Shown here piece by piece: positions 1-5,996 of a stretch of DNA of 19,922 bases (positions are counted from its first letter, which is position 1; each line of letters starts with the position of its first letter). The translations under genes and the position numbers were made by a program. The notes below the pieces were generated by a model. That model was not told where the DNA came from. It worked only from the letters and a program-made list of their open reading frames with translations, and searched no databases. Source of the stretch: an uncultured Oscillospiraceae bacterium (lineage in GTDB: Bacteria > Bacillota > Clostridia > Oscillospirales > Acutalibacteraceae); contig UQGM01000046.1 in assembly GCA_900540535.1 (NCBI GenBank), forward strand, positions 1 through 19,922, written 5' to 3'.

Positions 1-15
1 TCCCCTTCTCCGCCA
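1..15 (+). tRNA. 3' end of a tRNA gene, probably tRNA-Ser (cut by window edge)
   Basis: Bases 1-4 fit the end of a T-stem, 5-11 (CTTCTCC) fit the 3' acceptor strand, G12 is the discriminator base and 13-15 are an encoded CCA. A strong terminator follows at once. CTTCTCC-G-CCA is typical of tRNA-Ser in Clostridia, and G73 is usual for serine tRNAs, but the anticodon is outside the window, so the isotype is inferred. The second copy at 269-288 shows the upstream bases GAGTCTCCC, as expected for a T-loop and T-stem. Confidence 0.6.
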
Positions 16-16
16 G

Positions 17-57
17 ACTGAGTCTGGACGCATTTGCGTTCGGACTCAGTTTTTTTA
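17..57 (+). terminator. Rho-independent terminator behind the tRNA
   Basis: ACTGAGTC at 17-24 pairs with GACTCAGT at 43-50, and the inner stem TGGACGC pairs with GCGTTCG, allowing two G-U pairs. This gives a stem of about 15 bp with a very small T-rich loop. It is followed by seven Ts from 50 to 56. Confidence 0.85.
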
Positions 58-110
58 TTTTACCTTTAATGCTCGCACTTTTATCTTCTACTGATATCAG
101 CTTACTTTTA

Positions 111-136
111 ACACACTGTTCGCAGTATGTTTTTTC
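111..136 (+). terminator. Second, weaker terminator of repeat copy 1
   Basis: ACACACTG at 111-118, loop TTCG, then CAGTATGT at 123-130 form an 8-bp stem with one mismatch. A T-run follows. The matching hairpin in copy 2 (382-406) is perfect, so the mismatch arose after the duplication or was repaired there. Confidence 0.6.
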
Positions 137-144
137 TTTTGCGC

Positions 145-268
145 TGTTTCTGTTTTCGTTTACAGGGAGATGAGAACTCCTTGCCCGTGCAGCGTTCTGC
201 TTATATACAATGCTGCACGGCTTCTATAATTGAACATTTGCGAAGCAAATCCGGCAGCATAAGCTGCC
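145..268. other. Hairpin-rich spacer between the two repeat copies
   Basis: I see no open reading frame with a ribosome binding site here. Three consecutive perfect hairpins occur: CCGTGCAGC (185-193) with GCTGCACGG (212-220); ATTTGC (236-241) with GCAAAT (245-250), loop GAA; and CGGCAGC (252-258) with GCTGCCG (263-269), loop ATAA. GGAGATG at 166-172 can pair at 6 of 7 positions with the copy-2 acceptor strand CTTCTCC (278-284). It could encode a small structured RNA or be a degenerate tRNA; neither is demonstrated. Confidence 0.4.
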
Positions 269-288
269 GAGTCTCCCCTTCTCCGCCA
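269..288 (+). pseudogene. tRNA 3'-end remnant (second copy)
   Basis: GAGTCTCCC (269-277), CTTCTCC (278-284), G285 and CCA (286-288) match the 3' end of a tRNA-Ser. The sequence just upstream is a GGCAGC/GCTGCC hairpin, so there is no 5' T-stem strand (GGGAG) to complete a T-arm. It is therefore a tail-only remnant, like those left by duplication or by integration into a tRNA 3' end. Confidence 0.6.
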
Positions 289-289
289 G

Positions 290-328
290 ACTGAGTCTGG
301 ACGCATTTGCGTTCGGACTCAGTTTTTT
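290..328 (+). terminator. Rho-independent terminator, copy 2
   Basis: Same 15-bp stem as 17-57, shifted by 273 bp, with ACTGAGTC at 290-297 and GACTCAGT at 316-323. It is followed by a run of six Ts. Confidence 0.8.
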
Positions 329-381
329 GTTTCACCTTTAATGCACGCACTTTTATCTTCTACTAATATTAGCTTACCTTT

Positions 382-406
382 AACACACTGTTTGCAGTGT
401 GTTTTT
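382..406 (+). terminator. Second terminator, copy 2
   Basis: AACACACTG (382-390), loop TTTG, then CAGTGTGTT (395-403) give a perfect 9-bp stem followed by a T-run to 406. Confidence 0.7.
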
Positions 407-436
407 CTTTTACATCAATTTATGTTATGTACTTTC

Positions 437-465
437 TTGACTCAAACAAACAGCCATGATATACT
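437..465 (+). promoter_or_regulatory. Sigma-A promoter for the 503 gene
   Basis: TTGACT (437-442), a 17-bp spacer and TATACT (460-465). Both hexamers are one base from consensus. The predicted start is near 472, about 30 bp upstream of the start codon. Confidence 0.75.
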
Positions 466-502
466 GTGCGAAAAATAAAACGGAGCAAAAGGAGAGTTGG
501 TA

Positions 503-805
503 ATGAACATTATCTTGGTAATCGGTATCATCTGGACATTGTACGGCGTTGCAGGATTGTTTGGATTGCAGAAAATACCTACAAAATTCAAAGCAAAAAC
601 ATGGACGAAACGCTACATTCGCTATCAGGGTATTGCATGGATACTCCTTGGAATTCCTTGGATTGTACTTGCTTTGGTAACCATGGACAAAGAGCTGGGA
701 TTTTTCATTATGTTGCCTCTCCTACTTGTCTGTACCGTTCCCGGATTCATCTATGCTATAGTCCTGGATCGAAGATATACTGCCAAAATAAAACAGGAAA
801 AATAA
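503..805 (+). CDS. Small three-helix membrane protein of unknown function
   Basis: The protein has 100 residues. I chose ATG 503 because GGAG at 491-494 lies 8 bp upstream; an in-frame TTG at 497 sits too close to that site. Three hydrophobic segments are visible at about residues 3-22, 46-64 and 68-90, separated by a basic stretch (KFKAKTWTKRYIRYQG) and ending in a basic tail. This predicts a small integral membrane protein. No catalytic motif or family signature is recognised. It is monocistronic, with its own promoter at 437-465 and terminator at 893-920. Confidence 0.75.
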   Translation: MNIILVIGIIWTLYGVAGLFGLQKIPTKFKAKTWTKRYIRYQGIAWILLGIPWIVLALVTMDKELGFFIMLPLLLVCTVPGFIYAIVLDRRYTAKIKQEK

Positions 806-892
806 TCTCCTCTGATAAAAGAAAAACAGCAACTGTCTATTGAGGTATTAACCTTTTAGCATATGTCCTATATATTGTTGCAATATTATAGA

Positions 893-920
893 AAAGCACA
901 CTGAAAACAGTGTGCTTTTT
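893..920 (+). terminator. Rho-independent terminator after the 503 gene
   Basis: AAAGCACACTG (893-903), loop AAAA, then CAGTGTGCTTT (908-918) form an 11-bp perfect stem running into a T-run. Confidence 0.9.
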
Positions 921-1045
921 ATTTTTTCCTGTTTACACAAATCTGTCTACTCTTAATTCCTCTTTGTCTTCGGAATCTGCTTTTAAATTTAAAAAGAACA
1001 TAAGTTTTTAGTAACCTATCATTTTAAAAAATCATAGTATGTAAA

Positions 1046-1064
1046 GGCACAGTAAATTTGTGCC
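1046..1064. promoter_or_regulatory. Inverted repeat upstream of the collagen-like gene
   Basis: GGCACA (1046-1051) and TGTGCC (1059-1064) are perfect 6-bp arms around a 7-bp AT-rich centre. It lies 67 bp upstream of the start codon. It could be a regulator site or a 5'-UTR hairpin; no clear sigma-A promoter is seen nearby, which would fit use of an alternative (for example sporulation) sigma factor, but that is inference. Confidence 0.35.
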
Positions 1065-1130
1065 ATACCCGCAATTTTTAAATCTTACAAGAGAGAAGAT
1101 GATAATACGAGTAGAGATCTTTTCTGCAAC

Positions 1131-2489
1131 ATGAATATCATTGATTGTTCACCGGACAACTCTTCATGTTCGTGCTGTTCATCTAACTGCTGCTGTATAG
1201 GTCCTACCGGACCAACAGGACCCACCGGTCCTTCCGGTTCCAGCGGAGCAACAGGTGCAACCGGTCCAACTGGTCCTACTGGCCCTGCTGGTCCCGCTGG
1301 CGGTCCTACTGGCCCAACCGGTGCTACCGGCCCTACTGGCGCAACCGGTCCTACTGGTGCTACCGGTCCTACCGGCGCTACCGGCCCTACGGGAGCAACC
1401 GGCCCTACTGGACCCACCGGTCCTGCCGGTCGTATAGGTGAAATTGGTCCCACCGGCGCTACCGGCCCTACTGGCGCAACCGGTCCTACTGGTCCTACTG
1501 GTGCTACCGGTCCTACCGGCGCAACTGGTCCTACTGGCGCTACCGGCCCTACGGGAGCAACCGGCCCTACTGGTCCTGCAGGTCGTATAGGTGAAACTGG
1601 TCCCACTGGTGCAACTGGTCCCACCGGCGCTACTGGACCCACTGGTGCAACTGGTCCTACTGGTGCTACTGGTCCTACTGGCGCTACTGGTCCTACTGGA
1701 GCAACTGGCCCCACTGGCGCTACTGGCCCAACCGGTGCAACTGGTCCTACTGGCGCTACTGGCCCAACTGGTGCTACTGGACCTACTGGTGCTACTGGTC
1801 CTACTGGCGCTACTGGTCCCACTGGTGCTACTGGTCCCACTGGTGCTACTGGTCCCACTGGCGCTACCGGTCCTACTGGTGCTACTGGTCCTACCGGACC
1901 CAGAGGTCCCTCTGGCGATACAGGTGAAGCAGGTACTGCCGCCACTGTCAAAGTTGGAACCGTTACTACAGGTGATCCGGGAACACAGGCATCTGTCACC
2001 AATAGTGGTACAGATCAAGCAGCCACATTTGATTTTGTGATTCCTCAGGGAGAACCTGGCCAAATGCCTGATGCAGAGTTTTTAAACGCTTATTCTACCC
2101 CTTCACAGCCCGGCACATCCGAAAATCCACTTATTTTCGACCGAAACGGTGCTTCCAACGGTACAGCGATAACCCATGCAACAAATTCGGCTAATATCGT
2201 TATACAAGAGCCCGGCTTTTACAGCGTCGCTTTCAGCGGAACAATAACAACTCCAAGCGGCGGCAAATTCCCGTTATCTATTTCACTGTCGCTCCAACAG
2301 AATGGTTCATCCGTTCCGGGTGCTGTATCACGAAGCAATTTACAAGCTGCCAACCAAACAACCAATATGGCTTTTTCGCAAATAATAAATGTTGCATCAG
2401 TGCCCACCACATTAACTGTCAATAACAGCGGAGGCTCTATTTTGTACGACAGCATTTCAATTACAGTTAACAAAATAGGAGACGCCTAA
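1131..2489 (+). CDS. Collagen-like Gly-X-Thr repeat surface protein with C1q/BclA-like C-terminus
   Basis: The 452-residue protein starts with a short Cys-rich segment (C6, C13, C15, C16, C20, C21, C22). From G24 to residue 270 there are 82 Gly-X-Y triplets broken only by one extra glycine at residue 57. About 69 triplets carry Thr at Y, mostly GPT and GAT. The C-terminal 180 residues include a TVKVGTVTTG...FVIPQGEPG linker and, from about residue 360, a beta-rich segment resembling the BclA/C1q/TNF-like trimerisation domain. No signal peptide is seen, which matches BclA-type exosporium proteins better than Sec-exported ones. Known relatives form trimeric filaments on spores. The gene lies just upstream of a glycosyltransferase. 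The start codon lacks a clear Shine-Dalgarno; no in-frame ATG, GTG or TTG lies between it and the upstream stop at 1053. Confidence 0.9.
   Translation: MNIIDCSPDNSSCSCCSSNCCCIGPTGPTGPTGPSGSSGATGATGPTGPTGPAGPAGGPTGPTGATGPTGATGPTGATGPTGATGPTGATGPTGPTGPAGRIGEIGPTGATGPTGATGPTGPTGATGPTGATGPTGATGPTGATGPTGPAGRIGETGPTGATGPTGATGPTGATGPTGATGPTGATGPTGATGPTGATGPTGATGPTGATGPTGATGPTGATGPTGATGPTGATGPTGATGPTGATGPTGATGPTGPRGPSGDTGEAGTAATVKVGTVTTGDPGTQASVTNSGTDQAATFDFVIPQGEPGQMPDAEFLNAYSTPSQPGTSENPLIFDRNGASNGTAITHATNSANIVIQEPGFYSVAFSGTITTPSGGKFPLSISLSLQQNGSSVPGAVSRSNLQAANQTTNMAFSQIINVASVPTTLTVNNSGGSILYDSISITVNKIGDA
1599..1886 (+). repeat. Sixteen tandem 18-bp units encoding GPTGAT
   Basis: An uninterrupted run of 288 bp equals 16 units of 18 bp, each encoding Gly-Pro-Thr-Gly-Ala-Thr. 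Unit variants differ mainly at third codon positions. This is an obvious site for slippage and length change. Confidence 0.9.
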
Positions 2490-2496
2490 TATTTTC

Positions 2497-2532
2497 GGGG
2501 TATTTCTTATATGGAAATACCCCAACTTTTTT
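2497..2532 (+). terminator. Rho-independent terminator after the collagen-like gene
   Basis: GGGGTATTTC (2497-2506) pairs perfectly with GAAATACCCC (2514-2523), and a T-rich run follows at 2527-2532. It separates the collagen-like gene from the glycosyltransferase, so the latter may depend on read-through or on an unrecognised promoter. Confidence 0.85.
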
Positions 2533-2577
2533 AATTACTCATACATAACATTAAAGTTCACAGAAAGGTTGACTGCT

Positions 2578-3678
2578 ATGAACAAATACAAAATCTGTGT
2601 ATACGCAATCTGCAAGAACGAAGAACAGTTTGTAGAAAAATGGGTTAAATCCATGAATGAAGCCGATAAAATCATCGTACTTGATACAGGTTCCACCGAT
2701 AAAACCGTTTCAAAGCTAAAAAGTGCAGGAGTAGATGTTTACGAAGAAAAGATTACTCCATGGCGATTTGATGTAGCAAGGAACCGTTCCTTAGAATTTG
2801 TACCAGAAGACATTGACATATGCGTTTGCGTCGATTTGGATGAGAGATTTGAGCCGGGCTGGAGAGAGATTCTTGAAAAGGCATGGAAACGGGACACAAA
2901 AAGAGCTCAGTACCGCTACACATGGAATTTCAATCCCGACGGCACAGAGGGAGTGGTTTTTTGGATTGATAAAATACATGCACGTCACGGATTCCACTGG
3001 GAACATCCTGTCCACGAGGTGCTGTTATATACAGATACTGAACCATGCAATACGGTTTATGCAGAGGGAATACAGCTTAATCACTACGCCGATACTACAA
3101 AATCCCGTGCACAGTATTTGCCTCTTTTAGAGTTATCTGTAAAGGAAGCTCCCGACGACGACCGAAATATGCACTACTTAGGCAGAGAATATATGTTCCG
3201 TGGAGAGTGGGATAAATGCATAGACACTTTAAAGCATCATCTCTCCATGCCCAAAGCTCAGTGGAAAGATGAGAGATGTGCTTCCATGCGCTATATTGCA
3301 AGATCGTATCTGCAAAAAGGAAACCGTGAAGAGGCAAAAGTATGGTATTACAAGAGCATAGCGGAAGCACCTTATCTGCGGGAGCCATACATGGATTTGG
3401 CCAATTTGCTGTATGAGGAAAAAAACTGGTACGGAGTTTTATATTTTGCACAAAGCGCCCTAAAAATCAAGGAGCGTCCACGCACTTATATCTGCGAAGC
3501 CGGAGCATGGGGAAGTAGCCCTTATGATCTTCTGTCTTTAGGATATTACTATACAGGAGCTTATGAAAAAGCTTTGGATGCGGTAAACAAAGCATTGGAA
3601 TTTTCTCCACAAGATGAAAGATTATTAAGTAATAAAAAAATAATAGAAGCAGCAGTAAAGGCAAATCAGTCTGCATAA
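2578..3678 (+). CDS. GT2-family glycosyltransferase with C-terminal TPR-like repeats
   Basis: The protein has 366 residues from ATG 2578, with AGAAAGG 9 bp upstream; an in-frame TTG at 2569 abuts that site and was rejected. The N-terminal GT-A fold is shown by ICVYAICKNEEQF (residues 6-18), the nucleotide-binding DTGSTD at 36-41 and a DLD metal-binding motif at 86-88. A conserved-looking HWEHPVHE segment follows. From about residue 170 the chain is helical with TPR-like spacing (for example AKVWYYKSIAEAPYLREPY and ALDAVNKALEFSPQDERL). The family transfers a nucleotide-sugar residue onto an acceptor. No signal peptide or membrane segment is visible, so it should act in the cytoplasm. Position next to a Thr-rich collagen-like protein suggests that protein as acceptor, as for glycosyltransferases encoded beside bclA genes in other spore formers; that is inference. 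Confidence 0.88.
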   Translation: MNKYKICVYAICKNEEQFVEKWVKSMNEADKIIVLDTGSTDKTVSKLKSAGVDVYEEKITPWRFDVARNRSLEFVPEDIDICVCVDLDERFEPGWREILEKAWKRDTKRAQYRYTWNFNPDGTEGVVFWIDKIHARHGFHWEHPVHEVLLYTDTEPCNTVYAEGIQLNHYADTTKSRAQYLPLLELSVKEAPDDDRNMHYLGREYMFRGEWDKCIDTLKHHLSMPKAQWKDERCASMRYIARSYLQKGNREEAKVWYYKSIAEAPYLREPYMDLANLLYEEKNWYGVLYFAQSALKIKERPRTYICEAGAWGSSPYDLLSLGYYYTGAYEKALDAVNKALEFSPQDERLLSNKKIIEAAVKANQSA

Positions 3679-3759
3679 TTCCCCTACAATTCTTTCAGGC
3701 TTTTAATTATTACAATAATTACATTTAAGCAACAAAGTGATTACGTTTTTCCAGAATGA

Positions 3760-3788
3760 TTGTACAGTGAAATACCTCATGATATAAT
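3760..3788 (+). promoter_or_regulatory. Sigma-A promoter for the lipoprotein gene
   Basis: TTGTAC (3760-3765), a 17-bp spacer, and a perfect TATAAT (3783-3788). The start codon is 33 bp downstream of the -10 box. Confidence 0.75.
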
Positions 3789-3820
3789 TTGTAAAAAGTT
3801 TATTGAAAGGAACATAGCTT

Positions 3821-4228
3821 ATGAAAAAATTTAAGATTTCTTCTCTGCTTTTGCTCTGTCTCACCGTACTCACTTTGTGCTCATGCAGTAATACTCATAA
3901 CGCTCAGATAGATTACGGAAAATCCCAAATTTATTCTGAGGAAGATATGGAGTCCGCCGTAAACTTAATAAAAGAAGATTTTTCTGAAATGAAGGGCTGT
4001 AAGCTTTATTCACTCACCTATATGGGAGATGAAGAATCAAAAGAGAATCTCGAATACTGTAACAGTTTAGAAAAAGGTAATTTTAATGAATGCATAGTTT
4101 TCAAATCACATTTCCGCTCTCCCTTAATCGGAGGAGGAGCTTGGGAGAAAAACGAGGAATACTACTGGAACTGGTTTTTGGCACGTGAAAAAGACGGCGA
4201 ATGGGTTGTGCTGACAAAGGGAGTTTAA
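3821..4228 (+). CDS. Small secreted lipoprotein of unknown function
   Basis: The protein has 135 residues. Residues 1-22 form a lipoprotein signal peptide: basic MKKFK, the hydrophobic stretch LLLLCLTVLTL, and a lipobox L19-C20-S21-C22, so the mature protein should be lipidated on C22 and held outside the membrane. The mature domain of about 113 residues is acidic and has an aromatic cluster near its end (EEYYWNWFLA, GEWVVLTKGV). I do not recognise a family. AAAGG about 10 bp upstream supports ATG 3821, and a strong promoter lies directly upstream. Confidence 0.8.
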   Translation: MKKFKISSLLLLCLTVLTLCSCSNTHNAQIDYGKSQIYSEEDMESAVNLIKEDFSEMKGCKLYSLTYMGDEESKENLEYCNSLEKGNFNECIVFKSHFRSPLIGGGAWEKNEEYYWNWFLAREKDGEWVVLTKGV

Positions 4229-4370
4229 CTGCTTTCCCGCACAGGATTAAATCTGTCAGTGAGTGTAAAACCGATTTTTCTTTATTTCTGACTCACGCTT
4301 ACGGATAAGATACAGATGCGCCGACAATCATCTTGTAAAAAGTGCAATCAAACAGCAGGAGGATAAAATT

Positions 4371-4748
4371 ATGGGATTTTGGATTTACATGTTTATTATG
4401 GTTCTGCTTATACCCTGTTCCATGATCGGATTCGGCAAACTCTTCCTCAAGCATCCTCCGAAAGACATCAACGCCGTTTTCGGATACCGTACAAATATGT
4501 CCATGAAAAACAAGGACACCTGGGATTTTGCACATAAGCACTGTGGCAAATTATGGTACGTTGGCGGACTTGTTTTGCTTCCCCTGTCAGCAGCAACCAT
4601 GCTGTGCACTCTGGATAAAAGCACTGATTTCACGGGAACTGTTGGCGGAATAATCTGCGCAGTTCAGCTTATTGCTGCAATAGGTTCAATTTTCCCTACG
4701 GAATCCGCACTCAGAAAAAACTTTGATAAAAACGGAAACAGAAAATAA
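4371..4748 (+). CDS. SdpI-family membrane protein
   Basis: The 125-residue protein begins with a hydrophobic segment (about 4-22). It then carries the signature region FGYRTNMSMKNKDTWDFAHK and GKLW (about residues 37-62), followed by two further hydrophobic segments (about 63-82 and 87-108). The YRT...SMKN.DTW.FAHK motif is characteristic of the SdpI family. The best known member, Bacillus subtilis SdpI, gives immunity to the SDP toxin and signals to its repressor; most clostridial homologues are uncharacterised. No SdpA/B/C-like toxin gene is nearby. GGAGG at 4354-4358 supports the start. A TetR gene follows 90 bp downstream on the same strand. Confidence 0.8.
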   Translation: MGFWIYMFIMVLLIPCSMIGFGKLFLKHPPKDINAVFGYRTNMSMKNKDTWDFAHKHCGKLWYVGGLVLLPLSAATMLCTLDKSTDFTGTVGGIICAVQLIAAIGSIFPTESALRKNFDKNGNRK

Positions 4749-4784
4749 ATTCACATCTTTTATCTTTCATACAATCCGCCATTA

Positions 4785-4793
4785 TGGTAAAAT
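4785..4793 (+). promoter_or_regulatory. Extended -10 promoter for the TetR gene
   Basis: TGG-TAAAAT (TG at 4785-4786, hexamer at 4788-4793) fits an extended -10 element. A weak TTTCAT lies 17 bp upstream. The start codon is 45 bp downstream. Confidence 0.45.
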
Positions 4794-4838
4794 CTCTGTA
4801 TAGATTTCATTTATTCTCATATCAGAGGGTGCACGATA

Positions 4839-5375
4839 ATGCCGATAGACATGAAAAATATAATTTCCGAAACTTTTATAGATATGGTGCGTCAAAAAGG
4901 CCTTGACAAAATCACTGTCAAAGCCCTTATAGAAGCCTGCAATATTTCCCGCCAGACCTTTTATTATCACTTTCAGGACATTATGGACGTTGTAGAATGG
5001 TCAGTGGCGAAATCAGCTCAGAATATGCTTTCACGCAGTCTTGAAGCTGAAAGCTCTGAAAAGGCATTGGAAGTTTTCATCACATCCGCCGCTGAAAATC
5101 AGACATTGATTTCAAAACTTCTTAACTCCCACAGACGTGAAGAAATTGAGAAAACATTTCTGAGCGCTACAAGAGCATATTTGCAGGAAATGCTTAAAAG
5201 GAAAGTACCTGAATCCACATTAAGCTATTCTGATTTAAATGTACTTCTGGATTTCTGGGCATGCGGCATTACAGGTTTACTATTTAAATACTGCTCTGAT
5301 AAGAATCTTAATGTAAGCCAGCTTGCCGATCAGATTTACAGACTCCTTTCCGAACAGATGATAAGAAAGCAGTAA
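4839..5375 (+). CDS. TetR/AcrR-family transcriptional regulator
   Basis: The 178-residue protein has an N-terminal TetR DNA-binding domain: the helix-turn-helix spans about residues 24-47 with KITVKALIEACNISRQTFYY followed by HFQD. The remainder is an all-helical ligand-binding and dimerisation domain that does not reveal a ligand. A GAGGG sequence about 10 bp upstream is a modest ribosome binding site. The gene lies between the SdpI-family gene and the coiled-coil/FtsH pair, either of which could be its target. A strong terminator follows (5418-5460). Confidence 0.88.
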   Translation: MPIDMKNIISETFIDMVRQKGLDKITVKALIEACNISRQTFYYHFQDIMDVVEWSVAKSAQNMLSRSLEAESSEKALEVFITSAAENQTLISKLLNSHRREEIEKTFLSATRAYLQEMLKRKVPESTLSYSDLNVLLDFWACGITGLLFKYCSDKNLNVSQLADQIYRLLSEQMIRKQ

Positions 5376-5417
5376 TCAGCGATAAATTTTCAACCTACCA
5401 ATTTAATTTTAACTTAC

Positions 5418-5460
5418 AAAAAAGCTAAAGTGTAAAAAAGACTTACACTTTGGCTTTTTT
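5418..5460 (+). terminator. Rho-independent terminator after the TetR gene
   Basis: GCTAAAGTGTAA (5424-5435) pairs with TTACACTTTGGC (5443-5454) with one G-U pair. The stem is extended by an A-run and a T-run, so it could act on both strands. Confidence 0.9.
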
Positions 5461-5507
5461 GTCTGTACAGATAAATAAAACTGCAAGTGGCTGAATAAAT
5501 TAGTTTC

Positions 5508-5517
5508 TGTTATAACA
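5508..5517. promoter_or_regulatory. Palindrome over the probable -10 of the coiled-coil/ftsH operon
   Basis: TGTTATAACA is a perfect 10-bp palindrome containing a TATAAC -10-like hexamer (5511-5516). It lies 39 bp upstream of the first start codon. It could be an operator for the upstream TetR protein; this is speculative. Confidence 0.3.
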
Positions 5518-5555
5518 TAAATGAACAATAAATCACCTTGAAGGAAGCTGATTTT

Positions 5556-5996
5556 ATGAGCAACGGAATTTTAACCATTAAGCTCTATGAGCTTGAAAAA
5601 GCTTACGGACAGATGCAGAGCCGCTTGAGGCTATGTCAGGAAGCAGAGCCGGAGAAACTTCGGCGGGAATTGCAGGAATTGAAAGATGAATACGATGAAA
5701 AGAATTATCTTCTCGAACAAAACGCCCAAACCAGCCGTTCGCCTGCTGTTGCAGCGCTTTCTAAAAGACAGGTTGAATTTTTTAAGAATGCAGAAACTGT
5801 TATGAAAGATGAGCTTCCCAAATATCTGCACAGCGAAATCGGTGACGATGCCGAAACCGATGCTGAAGCATACGCTCTATATGCAGAATATGCCATTGAT
5901 TTTGCGGTACAGTCAATGCGATATGCACTGATAGCCGCAATGAAAGCAATAGATGCTCAAAACGAGCTTTGTGAAGAAAGAGAGGATTTAAAATGA
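5556..5996 (+). CDS. Coiled-coil protein coupled to the FtsH-like protease
   Basis: The protein has 146 residues from ATG 5556, supported by AAGGAAG about 9 bp upstream; an in-frame TTG at 5538 precedes that site and was rejected. Residues about 10-60 are strongly charged with heptad character (ELEKAYGQMQSRL...LRRELQELKDEYDEKNYLLEQ), predicting a coiled coil. The C-terminal half is helical, with an acidic patch (EIGDDAETDAEAYA). There are no membrane segments or catalytic motifs and I recognise no family. Its stop overlaps the start of the FtsH-like gene (ATGA at 5993-5996), indicating translational coupling, so an adaptor, inhibitor or substrate of that protease is a reasonable inference. 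Confidence 0.8.
   Translation: MSNGILTIKLYELEKAYGQMQSRLRLCQEAEPEKLRRELQELKDEYDEKNYLLEQNAQTSRSPAVAALSKRQVEFFKNAETVMKDELPKYLHSEIGDDAETDAEAYALYAEYAIDFAVQSMRYALIAAMKAIDAQNELCEEREDLK

Larger units (their letters stand above)
1..140 (+). repeat. Copy 1 of a 140-bp direct repeat (tRNA tail plus two terminators)
   Basis: This block is repeated at 274-411 with a 273-bp offset. By eye the copies differ at about 10 positions out of 140, including two single-T indels. The first 50 bases are identical. The repeat carries the tRNA 3' end, the terminator at 17-56 and the weaker terminator at 111-136. The repeat may begin upstream of the window. Confidence 0.85.
274..411 (+). repeat. Copy 2 of the 140-bp direct repeat
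   Basis: Diverged copy of 1-140 carrying the tRNA tail, the strong terminator (290-328) and the second terminator (382-406). The first 50 bases are identical to copy 1. The differences are concentrated in the 3' half. Confidence 0.85.

Noticed and set aside
166..288. A complete tRNA between the two repeat copies
   Set aside because: Acceptor-like pairing and CCA exist, but there is no T-arm partner, no 7-base anticodon loop and the length (123) is too great.
466..843. Alternative open frame overlapping the 503 gene
   Set aside because: The product has no membrane pattern or family features and begins without a ribosome binding site; the overlapping frame has both.
1599..1886. Tandem repeat considered as a CRISPR array
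   Set aside because: Units are contiguous 18-bp coding repeats with no unique spacers, in frame with the protein.
1085..2063. Two long open frames antisense to the collagen-like gene (1085-2002 and 1179-2063, minus strand)
   Set aside because: They exist because the 18-bp repeat has no stop codons in several frames. Their products are simple Pro-Val-Gly or Ser-Thr-Gly repeats, and they lack convincing starts.
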